Notes: a model not told the origin generated them from the sequence alone. Shown: positions 25,583 through 34,195, counted from the stretch's first letter. The stretch: 39,187 nt of DNA from Allobosea sp. Root483D1 (GCF_001429505.1 NZ_LMJW01000017.1:118384-157570); one strand, 5' to 3'. A program made the numbers and translations.

Positions 25583-27433
25583 CTATTTTCTCGCGTCGAC
25601 GATGTGCGACTTGACCGGAAAGCCGGCGAGGATGGCGGCTCGGATCAGAATGACACGATCCCTCGGGGTGAAGTTGCGCTTGTCGAGCTCACTCCCGAAG
25701 TCATCGAAGAATTTCGGGCGCAGCTTGAGAAACTGCACGCGGTTTGCCTCTGCCTCGCTGCTCAGCCCGGCACGCGCGAAAATCAGCGCGGCGACCAGAT
25801 AATAAATCGGAAAGCGCCGCAGATCGGCTCGGCGGATCAGGTCGACCGCTTTCTTGTCGTCATTCTGCATATAGGCTGCGAAGGCTAAAATCCCGACATA
25901 GTAGTCGGCATGGCCGGGATTGCGCGCCATGGCCTCCTCGAGCAGAGCAGCGCCGCGTTGCCACTCTCCGGCCTGGGCGATGCGGCTGCCGAATTCGCCG
26001 AGCAGCTCGGTATCGTTCGGATTGATCGCAAGCGCCTGGTTGCCGATACGAAGTGCCGCGGCGGGTTCCTTGAGGAGAAACAGGACCGTCATCAGCGCCT
26101 GCAGGGCACGGACGTTCTGGGGCTCCAAGCGGACGGCATGCTGCGCCGCCTCACGAGCTCGCTCGACTGGCGTGGGTGAGCCAGGGCGTCGGTTCAGTTC
26201 GAAGCGATCCTCATCGAGATAGAGAAAGGACAGCATCGCCCAGCCCGTGGCATAATCGGGATAGAGCACAGTCATCCGCTCGAGGCACTCCCGCGTCGGC
26301 AGATGTTCGCGTGGGTCCAGCGTGTTTCGATAGCGATAGAAGCGGAACGAGCATTGGTAGGCTTCAAAGCTCGGCAGGCGGCTTTCGCGCGAGGAAGCCA
26401 TCTGTCTGAAGAGGATACCGTAGGGCTGTGCGACGGCGGTAGCGACCTTGGAAGCAACATTCATCTCAATATCGACAATGCCGCTGGTCCGCAGATCGGC
26501 ATCATAGGCATCGGACCAGATGACTGTTGCGGTCTCGCCGTCTAGGACGCGGCTGGTGATTCTGAGCCTGCCGTTAGAAACGCGGACGCTTCCTTCCAGG
26601 GTGAAACGGTTGCCGAATTTGCGGCGGATCTCCGCCGCGGACACGCCGTCAGGCACCGCGCCGGCCGTCTCGCGCCCGAAAACAGTCAATTCCTTGAAGC
26701 GGGCCAGCTGCGCGAGGATCTCTTCGGAAAAGCCAGCCGCATAGACATCCCCTTCCGGATCACCGGAGAGGTTGATGAAGGGCCTGACGATGATGGACGG
26801 CCCGGTCACGGCTACCCGTTCCTTTCGAGCTGCCGGCAAAATCGTCAGGTCTGATGTCCGGGCGAAGTTCCAGCCCAAGCCGATCATCAGCGCGATTGTG
26901 GCGCCGACGAACCAACGGTGCTTCAGCCAGTCGACTGCAAGAGCGAAAAACTGCGCAGCCCGCAGCGCGACGGACGAAGGCCGAAGGGCGGCCAGCTCCA
27001 ATTGGCTCGATGACTGTTGCAGCTCCGCCTCGCCTGGATTGTCCATGCGGCGGCAGAAGCGGGGTGCGTAACCACCCTTGGGAATCTCGATCAGGATCGG
27101 GTCGAGGCCGCCCGCCAGCAGATAGTAGCGTTCCAGCGCGCGCCTCAGTCGGCCGGCTTCAATACGCACAACGGGATCGTTCTGAATGTCGAAGTTGATG
27201 TCCCTGCCGAAAACCTCGACCGCAATGGAGTAGGCCTTGATGCGGTCCGCATGGCCTGCGAGCGCCTGCTCGACCACGTATGACAGAAACCGCCGCAAGC
27301 GTTCTGGCACGCTGAACTCCGCATTATTTAAAATGCGAGCGAGTTGAGCGCGAATATCTGCTTCACCAACACCAAGCACCGGTAAAGCTCCCGGCGCTTC
27401 ACTTATGCTAAGTCCTATCTCTGGCCGCTCCAT
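25583..27433 (-). CDS. Membrane-bound CadC-like regulator, second paralogue
   Basis: The 616-residue protein repeats the layout of the one at 7795-9537: a cytoplasmic N-terminal domain with RLRRFLSYVVEQALAG, NDPVVRIEAGRLRRALERYY and IEIPKGGYAPRF; one membrane helix (WFVGATIALMIGLGW); then a TolB-like part (IVRPFINLSGDPEGDVYAAGF) and helical repeats including WAMLSFLYLDEDRFELNRR. No nucleotide-cyclase domain follows. ATG 27433 is chosen from GGGAGGAT 7 nt upstream. It probably binds DNA from the inner membrane and senses a periplasmic signal, as CadC does for pH. It is divergent from the plus-strand group beginning at 27571, a likely target. Promoter activation is inference. Confidence 0.75.
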   Translation of the reverse strand: MERPEIGLSISEAPGALPVLGVGEADIRAQLARILNNAEFSVPERLRRFLSYVVEQALAGHADRIKAYSIAVEVFGRDINFDIQNDPVVRIEAGRLRRALERYYLLAGGLDPILIEIPKGGYAPRFCRRMDNPGEAELQQSSSQLELAALRPSSVALRAAQFFALAVDWLKHRWFVGATIALMIGLGWNFARTSDLTILPAARKERVAVTGPSIIVRPFINLSGDPEGDVYAAGFSEEILAQLARFKELTVFGRETAGAVPDGVSAAEIRRKFGNRFTLEGSVRVSNGRLRITSRVLDGETATVIWSDAYDADLRTSGIVDIEMNVASKVATAVAQPYGILFRQMASSRESRLPSFEAYQCSFRFYRYRNTLDPREHLPTRECLERMTVLYPDYATGWAMLSFLYLDEDRFELNRRPGSPTPVERAREAAQHAVRLEPQNVRALQALMTVLFLLKEPAAALRIGNQALAINPNDTELLGEFGSRIAQAGEWQRGAALLEEAMARNPGHADYYVGILAFAAYMQNDDKKAVDLIRRADLRRFPIYYLVAALIFARAGLSSEAEANRVQFLKLRPKFFDDFGSELDKRNFTPRDRVILIRAAILAGFPVKSHIVDARK

Positions 27434-27570
27434 GGAATCGATCCTCCCGGGCGAAAATCCAGTTAAATAGCCTTCATTTCCAAAGGTAATGTCGCGTAAC
27501 CTCCCGTTATTTACTCCCGCCCGGCCCGCCGCGCCACATAATTGTGCCTCTTTCACGGGGGTGCCTTCTC

Positions 27571-27810
27571 ATGGATCGAGGCATTCTGGCTGCCCTTAGG
27601 CTTCTGCCGAACCACAAGAAGTCGATCCAGGAATTGATGCTTCGGAATGAGAATTTCCGTGCGTTGTGCGCGGACTTGGCCGAAGCAGAATTTGCGCTGG
27701 AGCGCTGGGAAAACTCTAAATTTCCAGAAAAAGAGGCGCATTGCGCTGAATACAGGCTCATCATCATTGGTCTTGAAGCTGAAATTCGGCAAACTATCCG
27801 CGATCGATAG
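27571..27810 (+). CDS. Small cytoplasmic helical protein of unknown function
   Basis: The 79-residue product is highly charged and helical: LPNHKKSIQELMLRNENFRALCADLAEAEFALERWEN, split here by a Phe/Leu heptad-like pattern, then EKEAHCAEYRLIIIGLEAEI. It has no signal peptide or membrane segment and may form a coiled coil. ATG 27571 begins the conserved-looking part; a GTG at 27544 is a weaker alternative. Similar short proteins occur widely in related bacteria, as I recall, but the role is unknown. It is divergent from the CadC-like gene, separated by 137 bp of fairly AT-rich promoter DNA. Confidence 0.6.
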   Translation: MDRGILAALRLLPNHKKSIQELMLRNENFRALCADLAEAEFALERWENSKFPEKEAHCAEYRLIIIGLEAEIRQTIRDR

Positions 27811-27814
27811 CCTT

Positions 27815-27831
27815 TTGAATTAGGAATTCAA
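27815..27831. repeat. 7-bp perfect inverted repeat after the small-protein gene
   Basis: TTGAATT-AGG-AATTCAA begins five bases after the preceding stop codon and about 50 bp before the lipoprotein gene. It is too AT-rich and lacks a T tract, so an operator for the lipoprotein/PPK2 group is as likely as a weak terminator. Confidence 0.35.
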
Positions 27832-27883
27832 CTCCGATCTGACATGTTTTCTGCGTGAGATTTACAAATTGGAGATTCTCGCC

Positions 27884-28465
27884 ATGTCGAAACACATCAA
27901 CTGGATCTTCGCCCTAGCTGTGATGTCAGCGGCTTCCGGCTGTGCTCCGTACCCGCTGGTCAGCAGCGAGACGGTGGTGGTCGCCGGCGTCGGCCCGGTC
28001 GAAGTCGAGCGCCTCAATGTCAGGGTGGTATCGGTCAACCGGGCCGCTCGCTCGGTGGTCGTCGCGCAGGGACGCCACCAATGGCTGGTCAGCGTTCCCC
28101 CGATCTTCGGCGATCTGCGCCGGGTTCGTGCCGGGGACATGGTAGAAATCAGCCGGATCGAGGGGGCTGCCGTGGATGTCCGGCGCAGCCGGCGCGGCGA
28201 CCGACCCGGCATCACCTATAGGGAGGCGGTCAGCGGTCCGCCATTCCACAATCTGCCCGACAAATACGTCGTGCGGGCGGTAACCCTGACGGCCCGGTTC
28301 GAGCGCTTCGACCCGGCCAGCAATATCGTGAGCTATGTCGGCCCCCTTGGCCCACGCTCGCTCACCGTCGCCGACCCCGCGGTCAGGGCGGAATTGCAGA
28401 CCTTCGGACGCGGCGACATGGTCGATCTCACCTTCGCCGAAGCTTTCCACATCACGCTCAACTGA
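27884..28465 (+). CDS. Probable lipoprotein of unknown function
   Basis: The 193-residue product has a lipoprotein signal peptide (WIFALAVMSAASGC, Cys at about residue 20, an acceptable though not canonical lipobox). The mature domain is beta-rich with alternating hydrophobic and charged residues (VERLNVRVVSVNRAARSVVV, GDMVEISRIEG, GDMVDLTFAEAF) and looks like one or two OB- or SH3-like barrels. ATG 27884 follows GGAG at 27871-27874. The family is not recognised. It is first of three close plus-strand genes ending in the PPK2 kinase, suggesting an envelope-stress role. Confidence 0.7.
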   Translation: MSKHINWIFALAVMSAASGCAPYPLVSSETVVVAGVGPVEVERLNVRVVSVNRAARSVVVAQGRHQWLVSVPPIFGDLRRVRAGDMVEISRIEGAAVDVRRSRRGDRPGITYREAVSGPPFHNLPDKYVVRAVTLTARFERFDPASNIVSYVGPLGPRSLTVADPAVRAELQTFGRGDMVDLTFAEAFHITLN

Positions 28466-28542
28466 CAGGCTCTGGAGCCGTCAGGCGACGGCGGAAGCCG
28501 AACCAGACATTGCGATCACTAACCGTGAAGGAGACGCGGGCC

Positions 28543-29031
28543 ATGTCGAGAGTCAGCGATCCGGCCAAGGCGAGCATCCTCGCCGACGAGAGCTTCATGT
28601 CGGCGGATGATCTCCGCTCCTACATGACCGACCTGGAGATGGCCAAGGCCTCCAAGATGCTGGCAAGCATGGACAAGGCCGAGGAGGCGAGGAAGAAGCT
28701 CGTCGCCTCCCTGCAGCAGGAGATCGCCGTCACACCTGCCAAGATCGCCGAGATCAAACAAAGCCTCGCGACGAAGACACGCGCGGCGGCCGAACGCGGC
28801 GAGCAAGACGTCCTGGTCATGCGCTTCCCGAGCGCGCTCTGCACGGACAAGGGCAGAGCGATCAACAATGCCGAGCCGGACTGGCCCGATACCCTCACGG
28901 GGAGGCCGCGACAGGCCTACGAATTCTGGAAGGAGCATTTGCAGCCGGCAAAGTACAAGCTGCGCGCGATGATCATCGACTGGCCGGGAGGCATGCCGGG
29001 CGATGTCGCATTCTTCCTGAGCTGGTCTTGA
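28543..29031 (+). CDS. Cytoplasmic coiled-coil protein of unknown function, upstream of PPK2
   Basis: The 162-residue product starts MSRVSDPAKASILADESF. The middle (residues about 35-90) is a charged helix with Lys/Ala/Glu heptads (MAKASKMLASMDKAEEARKK) followed by a segment with several Trp (PDWPDTLTGRP, FWKEHL, IIDWPGGMPGD). No signal or membrane segment. AAGGAG at 28528-28533 supports ATG 28543 over the earlier in-frame ATG. It ends 19 bp before the PPK2 start, so both are probably translated from one mRNA. Function is not known; a partner of the kinase is one possibility. Confidence 0.65.
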   Translation: MSRVSDPAKASILADESFMSADDLRSYMTDLEMAKASKMLASMDKAEEARKKLVASLQQEIAVTPAKIAEIKQSLATKTRAAAERGEQDVLVMRFPSALCTDKGRAINNAEPDWPDTLTGRPRQAYEFWKEHLQPAKYKLRAMIIDWPGGMPGDVAFFLSWS

Positions 29032-29050
29032 TGGCGGGGAGGATTTTACC

Positions 29051-29842
29051 ATGGAAGCGCATGTCGGCGAGCCGCTGAACCGTAAGCGCTACGAACGAAA
29101 ACTCCGAGAGCTGCACGCCGAACTGGTGAAACTCCAGGAATGGACGAAGCATGCAGGCGCCAAGATCTGCATCGTCTTCGAGGGGCGCGATGGCGCCGGA
29201 AAGGGCGGCGTCATCAAGGCGCTGACCGAGCGCGTTAGCCCCAGAGTGTTCCGGGTGGTGGCGCTGCCGCCGCCGACAGAGCGTGAAAAATCGCAGATGT
29301 ACGTCCAGCGCTATCTGCCGCATCTGCCGGCGGCCGGTGAGATCGTGATCTTCGATCGCAGCTGGTACAACCGCGCTGGCGTCGAGCGGGTCATGGGCTT
29401 TTGCAGCGAAGAGCAAGCCAAGAGCTTTCTCGAGGTCGTCCCGAACGTCGAGAAGGCGATCGTCGAATCCGGCGCGACCCTGCTGAAATACTGGCTTGAA
29501 GTAGGTCAGAAGGAGCAAACCAAGCGCATGGAGGAGCGGATCAACGATCCGCGCAAGATCTGGAAGCTGTCGCCGATGGATCTGGAATCATACAGCCGCT
29601 GGTATGACTACTCGCGAGCCCGGGACGAGATGTTCCGCTCGACCGATACGGCATGGGCGCCGTGGTTTGCGGTCCATTCGGACGACAAGCGACGAACACG
29701 CCTGAACATCATCTCGCACATCCTCGCCTCGATTCCTTACGAAGCGCCGCCCCGCGAGAAGATCAAGCTTCCGAAGAGACAGAAATCGAAGGGATACGAG
29801 GAGCCTGATTTGGCCAGGAACTGGGTGCCGGACATAGCCTGA
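29051..29842 (+). CDS. ppk2: Polyphosphate kinase 2 (PPK2), single-domain
   Basis: The 263-residue cytoplasmic enzyme has the P-loop (Walker A) FEGRDGAGKGG near residue 45, the Walker B/lid region VIFDRSWYNRAGVERVMGF and the PPK2 motif WKLSPMDLESYSRWYDYSRARD. Length matches the one-domain class that mostly phosphorylates nucleoside diphosphates with polyphosphate as donor. GGGGAGGA lies 8 nt upstream of the ATG. The enzyme allows ATP or GTP to be regenerated when respiration is impaired, and polyphosphate is itself a stress compound, consistent with the stress-response content of the island. Preference for ADP or GDP, and class I, II or III, cannot be decided by eye. Confidence 0.93.
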   Translation: MEAHVGEPLNRKRYERKLRELHAELVKLQEWTKHAGAKICIVFEGRDGAGKGGVIKALTERVSPRVFRVVALPPPTEREKSQMYVQRYLPHLPAAGEIVIFDRSWYNRAGVERVMGFCSEEQAKSFLEVVPNVEKAIVESGATLLKYWLEVGQKEQTKRMEERINDPRKIWKLSPMDLESYSRWYDYSRARDEMFRSTDTAWAPWFAVHSDDKRRTRLNIISHILASIPYEAPPREKIKLPKRQKSKGYEEPDLARNWVPDIA

Positions 29843-29987
29843 AGCTGCGGATTCAGGCGTTGATCTACCGATCCGGACGCTCGTTTTTCGCAGCCATTGA
29901 AGCTTACCTGATCCAGCAGCATATCATGGCCCGTCGCAAAAGCAGCTATTGCAGGACGTGATCGAGGACCGCAACGAGGAGGGCACG

Positions 29988-30188
29988 GTGCTTGATTGGT
30001 TCGTTCACCGCGTGTTGCGAGCGGCGGGCGTCGTCGCGGAATGGTTTCTGCCCACCGGTCATAAGCAATTCGGTCTCATCCAGCTGGGCGCGGCGCTTCT
30101 TCTCGTCACCGCAATCATCGCATTGGCGGCATGCTTGCCAAAAATCCGCGCTCGACGCGGCCGAGGCAGCATTGATGATCGAACCTGA
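29988..30188 (+). CDS. Small single-span membrane protein of unknown function
   Basis: The 66-residue product begins LDWFVHRVLRAAGVVAEWFL and has one strong membrane helix (FGLIQLGAALLLVTAIIALA) followed by a basic end (KIRARRGRG). GTG 29988 is chosen because GAGGAGGG lies 4 nt upstream; a TTG at 29949 would add 13 residues. Its stop overlaps a second plus-strand frame that starts at ATG 30175. It may be the first gene of a small conflict or signalling cassette now damaged downstream. Confidence 0.5.
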   Translation: MLDWFVHRVLRAAGVVAEWFLPTGHKQFGLIQLGAALLLVTAIIALAACLPKIRARRGRGSIDDRT

Positions 30189-30420
30189 TGAGCGGATCGG
30201 ACTTGCGCGGTCACTGACGATACAATCGCCGCGCCGCGCGGTGTCGTTCTTGCGGTCCGACATCGACGCCGGCCGCAGCCCGGTGATCCCTATCCTCACC
30301 GGGATCGCCGACGGGCTCGGGGAAGAGGGCTTCGACGACGAAACCTCCGATTTTTTGCTGCGGCTCGGTATCGCGGACTTCGATGAACCTATCGCGAGCG
30401 CGGCGAGGAGCACGGAATCG
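30175..30420 (+). pseudogene. Truncated helical protein fragment (plus strand)
   Basis: From ATG 30175 the frame reads MIEPDERIGLARSLTIQSPR, SPVIPILTGIADGLGEEGF and TSDFLLRLGIADFDEPIASA, a balanced helical composition typical of true coding sequence. The opposite strand over the same bases reads as Ser/Pro/Arg-rich shadow. Beyond about 30420 the frame stays open to 30642 but becomes the shadow of the GAP1-like fragment coming from the other side. So the gene has lost its 3' part. Family not recognised; a helical partner of a GTPase-type conflict system is a guess. Confidence 0.4.
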
Positions 30421-31169
30421 CTCCAGGAGCTTGGCTCCTCGATCCTCTCCAGTGCCAGAAGCGTGGGCGCCGATCGCTTTCTGGCGTCAACGCTAACGAG
30501 CCGCGACCAGGGATGCCGTTCCGGCTTCGATGCTCCGTCCACTCGCCTGCCGGACCAATCGGAGAAACGGGCCCGAGCTCCCTTCGGCGCGAAAACCAGG
30601 TCGAACGGCCGTCCCTCGATCTTGCGCGGAGCGAGCGCATAGGTGGAAATGGAGAAACTCTGCTTAAGCGCGGGCAAGAACGCCGCGAGAAGTCGCTCGA
30701 CGATCGGCTCGGCCTCCGCGCAGTCGAAGACGACGATGGGGTGGCGTATCTGGAAAAACAAAGCCTCCACCAATTCCGCTCGCCTTGGATCCGAGACCGG
30801 CACGGACGCAGGGGAAGAGGTGGCCGGCGCCAGCCTTGCCAGCTTCTCGTCGAAATCAACCGGGACCAACAGCGGCAGGACTTGGCGAATGCCGTCCATG
30901 GATAGCCAGCGCGCGGTCGGCACGATCAGGCTTCGCGTTCGTACGCAACCCGACCTCGGAGCGGCTGTTTCCTGCCAAGTCCGCGCGACCACGTAATCGC
31001 TTCCGCTGGTCAATGGGTAGGCGGTCAGATAGGGCCTGAACGTCTCGCCCGGTCGCAGTTGCCCCCCGATGTCCGAGAGGCGGTCGACAAGATCCTGGTC
31101 TTCCCTAGGGAGGCGCTTCGTCGAGGCGATGAGTTGATGACCGCTTCGGTAGCCATGTATCTGTTGGTC
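30395..31169 (-). pseudogene. GAP1-N1-like domain fragment (GTPase-associated conflict-system protein), 5' and 3' truncated
   Basis: On the minus strand from about 31169 the frame reads DQQIHGYRSGHQLIAST, DLVDRLSDIGG, YLTAYPLTSGSDYVVARTW and CVRTRSLIVP. As I recall, this is the hallmark of the GAP1-N1 domain found in predicted GTPase-based conflict systems (the HGYRSGHQLL start, SD-x-G, and PL-x-SG-x-YVVARTW). The domain normally opens a larger protein with further helical domains. Here coding character ends near 30395 and there is no start codon or ribosome site of its own: it begins inside the helicase fragment in another frame. The gene is therefore a remnant. Confidence 0.55.
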
Positions 31170-32104
31170 GATGACGCGGCGACGATCAAGGGCGGGTCGG
31201 CGCGCTCCAGCGCGGCACGCACCCATTCCCCGGCGATCGCCGACAGAAGCATCGTCGTCTTTCCCGTGCCGGGCGGGCCGTTGACGGCGAGGATGTCGCC
31301 GTTCCGCGCTGTCGCCAGATGGGCGAGCACTTCGCGTTGATGGTCGGAAACCGAGAACTTGTCGCTGGAATGGCCAAGACGCTCCGCCAGCGGGAAAGGA
31401 GACATGCGCACGGGTTCGACGTCGCAAGCGGTCCTGCGCGCGAAATTCGCCAGAAGCGGGGTCTCCGGGGCGCCATGGATCAAGGCATCAGCCAAGTCGA
31501 GTATCTGCTTAACCGTCGCGGCCACCTCGGTTTCGGGTTGGATCAGGCCATGGCCTACGATCTGGTACTCAGGGTCCGAAGCCGGCCAGTTGCCGCCCAC
31601 TTCGGCGATTATCTGCCGCCAATGGTCATGGTATTTTTGCCAGAGATCGGAATCTTCTTCTTTCGCGGGGAAGGGCTTGGCTGTCAGAAAGAGGTCGAGA
31701 TCTGCAACACTACCGACCGAGAAAGCGCCGCGCGCAAGGGGATCGAGTATATCCCGCCCGATGACGCTGTGGCTGGGAATGATGCGGCCCTCACGTGTGA
31801 CCTGTGCCTGGGTCACGATCGGGGTGACTTCGAGCGGCAGACCGTCTCCTCGCGATCTCGTGTGCCGAATCTTCCGGCGAACATGGAGCGGGCGGAGGCT
31901 GACCGCGATACGCCGTACATGGTCCGGTACATCTTTAAACAGGAAATCGACGGCCTCTCGCCCGAGGAGACCAGTTTCGTCTTCCTCGCGGGACAGGGCG
32001 TGAAATTCCCCGAGCATCTTGCTTGTTAAACAGGCGTCGCCGATCGCGCTATCGGCAATTGCCGACCGCCAATATTCTAAGATAGCCCGATCCGTTTTGA
32101 CCAT
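31161..32104 (-). pseudogene. N-terminal half of an SF1-type helicase/AAA ATPase, truncated
   Basis: From ATG 32104 the frame reads MVKTDRAILEYWRSAIADSA and about 300 residues later reaches the Walker A motif AVNGPPGTGKTT (near 31260-31285) and then PPLIVAASSTN, motif Ia of DNA2/UPF1-like helicases, where coding abruptly stops making sense. Everything downstream (Walker B, helicase motifs III-VI) is missing, replaced by the GAP1-like sequence in another frame. Intact relatives are about 1000 residues or more. The junction lies within the shared word GACCAACAG. The product would have ATP-binding but no complete motor domain. Confidence 0.65.
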
Positions 32105-32412
32105 CGCCTAGCCAGGGTAATGAATTCGCCCTAGCGCCATCTCCCATAGGGTTGCCGAGCATTCAACATTTCCGTGGCATACACGCCGCGCGCCGAATGC
32201 CTGCGCGCGGTCTGAAGAGCTGCCTTACCGGACTTTTTGTGGACTGGCGTTAGCGGGAACGCTGCGGCGTGCGGCGGTCACTGTTCAGCACCGCGGGCTC
32301 TGGTTTCTGCCGCTACGTGAGTGCCTAACTGGGTCCAGAATGGCCATTCTGCCAGCAATGTTCGCTTCTGAGCAACGTGCAATGTCCGCACTTGCGCCCC
32401 TCGGAAGCGCAG
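32105..32412. other. Intergenic stretch with a 16-bp perfect palindrome (32336-32351)
   Basis: No gene is visible. CAGAATGGCCATTCTG at 32336-32351 is exactly symmetrical and could be a regulator or recombinase site. The rest holds nothing I recognise. Confidence 0.45.
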
Positions 32413-32931
32413 TCAAAAGCTACTGGCCCGAGCAGCAGTCTTGATCGTTCGGTTCAACCCAATTCTGGAAATCATGCCCACCAAGGTCGCGATAGCAACG
32501 CAGACGGGCAGAGATATTAGCCAGCGCCATATTCCGATCGGCTGCTCAGGCATCCCCAATTGTACTGCCGCATCGAATAGAATGACGGGAACACCAATGA
32601 GCAGAAGAGCGCCACTTATCCACGTACTCAGGATGGCCCCGGCCATGCTGCTGGAATCGCCTTCGTAACGAGTCCGAAGACTCCAGACAGCCCACTGCCC
32701 AATTAGGTACGCAGCGATCGCCGCCAAGATGGACGAAGCGCCTGTGAACAAGACGTGCGCGCCGCCAGAGGGTTGGCCGGCGTGTGAGATTGCGGCCGCG
32801 CAGAAGATAAACATCGCTATCGCCGCGTTTCGAGCCCATCTCAGAGGCAGTGCGTTGAGCCACATGGCAGCCGCCTCGCTCGTTGCCTTAAGCACCGGGT
32901 CACCGGAGGCCTGCCTACTGTGGTAATTCAC
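32413..32931 (-). CDS. Four-helix membrane protein of unknown function
   Basis: The 172-residue product has four predicted membrane helices (NAAIAMFIFCAAAIS, SSILAAIAAYLIGQWAVWSL, LSTWISGALLLIGVPVIL, LISLPVCVAIATLVGMIS) linked by short loops, with a basic C-terminus (RTIKTAARASSF). The start is GTG 32931 after GGAGAG; ATG 32865 is a possible shorter start. No motif suggests a catalytic or transport function. It is divergent from the XRE/unknown gene pair, with a short AT-rich gap between them. Confidence 0.55.
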   Translation of the reverse strand: MNYHSRQASGDPVLKATSEAAAMWLNALPLRWARNAAIAMFIFCAAAISHAGQPSGGAHVLFTGASSILAAIAAYLIGQWAVWSLRTRYEGDSSSMAGAILSTWISGALLLIGVPVILFDAAVQLGMPEQPIGIWRWLISLPVCVAIATLVGMISRIGLNRTIKTAARASSF

Positions 32932-33027
32932 CGCGCTCTCCGGCTATCTAAAATCCGATTATCAAATATCTAATTTTTGGATTTTTCTGTCAATCCCCTA
33001 CCCATGCGCCGATCCCTCAGGGCGCTC

Positions 33028-33288
33028 ATGGCCGCAACTTTCCGTTCAGCTCGACATCAACGGTTGGCGGAACTGCTCGCAGAATACCGGCAGCGAGCCG
33101 GGCTGCACCAAGCTGACGTAGCCAGGCAACTGGGTCGTCACCAGCCGTTCATCGCCAACATTGAAAGCGGTCAGCGTCGAGTTGACGTGACAGAATTTCT
33201 CCAGCTCGCAAAGGCGATTGGATTCGATCCGCATACGGCGCTGGCCGCACTAATCGCCATTGATGAAAATGACAATATAACAACATGA
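33028..33288 (+). CDS. XRE-family helix-turn-helix regulator
   Basis: The 86-residue protein is a single Cro/C1-type HTH: YRQRAGLHQADVARQLGR, HQPFIANIESGQRRVDV and FLQLAKAIGFDP. ATG 33028 gives the usual length and the FRSARHQRL lead-in; ATG 33004 and TTG 32977 are alternatives, none with a strong ribosome site. Its TGA overlaps the ATG of the next gene (ATGA at 33285-33288), so the two proteins are made in a coupled way. Regulator-plus-coupled-gene pairs are common in toxin-antitoxin, defence and element-control modules. Confidence 0.82.
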   Translation: MAATFRSARHQRLAELLAEYRQRAGLHQADVARQLGRHQPFIANIESGQRRVDVTEFLQLAKAIGFDPHTALAALIAIDENDNITT

Positions 33289-34127
33289 GATATGCCCTTA
33301 AGTATGACGTGAGGCCTAGCCTGCGGATGCTTGCTGACGAAATTGATCTGTCACAGATATTGCATCCGCTTATTTGCGAAGGAGCCACTGATTTAATTAC
33401 TTACGACTGGAATATTCCTTCATTCTATTCTCACGGAGATTACTATCTTTTCCTCGATAACCTCAGATCAGACCAATGGCGGTGGGAATTTTTGAGGCGT
33501 AACATACTTTACCGATTGATGTGGTGCTTCCGAGAAAGCAATCGCTTCGATTTGGCTTTTCGCTCTTTCGAGGGTGATCGCGACGTTTTTTTTGCAAAGC
33601 TCGTTTTCAAGCTTTTTGGCCTTCGCAATTTCCCTGATCCGCGCATTTCTTCGATAGCCTTCATTAAGCTGGAAAAAATTAATCCGCCGAGTTTCCCGAT
33701 GTTTCTCGACAATAATCCAAACAATGAACCCAGATTTTCGGATTTTGATTTTGAAGAATTGGTTTTTACTCAAATTGAAGAAATAATTAAACATCAGAAA
33801 CTGAACAAAGGCACGGTATTTATTGCAATTGATCCACACGGGGATATCCAGAAACAGATCAAGAAAATCGGATCCTATTTTTCGCCAGACCTGGACCAAG
33901 AAGCGAACATGAGGGCAAAAGCCCGGCGGGAAGATGAAGTTCAGCGGAAGACCCGTTCGATGTGGCTGCTATATCTCAAGGTCCTGGACGCTCGTGACAG
34001 CTACGCGAGCTGGTCCAAAATTGCACAGCTTCTCCCTGCAAAAGAGGTGGCCTCTCGCAAGCACGCCGCGCGCGATACCTGGGATGCAGCGGACCGTATT
34101 CGACGCAACTTTGCCAGTGTGATTTAG
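33285..34127 (+). CDS. Unknown protein with DUF2285-like C-terminal segment, AT-rich gene
   Basis: The 280-residue protein is not recognised over most of its length, which is rich in Phe, Asp, Asn and Ile (DNNPNNEPRFSDFDFEEL). The C-terminal segment (YLKVLDARDSYASWSKIAQL, then RDTWDAADRIRRNF) resembles the winged-helix end of DUF2285-type regulators found on rhizobial mobile elements; this comparison is from memory. Base use is much more AT-rich than in all neighbouring genes, indicating recent arrival from a different source. It is coupled to the XRE gene by ATGA. It could be the effector of a two-gene defence or addiction unit, or a second regulator. Confidence 0.65.
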   Translation: MRYALKYDVRPSLRMLADEIDLSQILHPLICEGATDLITYDWNIPSFYSHGDYYLFLDNLRSDQWRWEFLRRNILYRLMWCFRESNRFDLAFRSFEGDRDVFFAKLVFKLFGLRNFPDPRISSIAFIKLEKINPPSFPMFLDNNPNNEPRFSDFDFEELVFTQIEEIIKHQKLNKGTVFIAIDPHGDIQKQIKKIGSYFSPDLDQEANMRAKARREDEVQRKTRSMWLLYLKVLDARDSYASWSKIAQLLPAKEVASRKHAARDTWDAADRIRRNFASVI

Positions 34128-34195
34128 CGACCGGCCTTCTTTCCCAATTTCTCTCCTCGATGACATCCGGCACTCCTGCTCACGGAGGTATCGTG

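Noticed and set aside
29946..31427. Single 493-codon minus-strand gene
   Set aside because: Only the middle part has coding character (GAP1-like). The first 80 or so codons are a shadow of the helicase and the last 150 are antisense to plus-strand frames.
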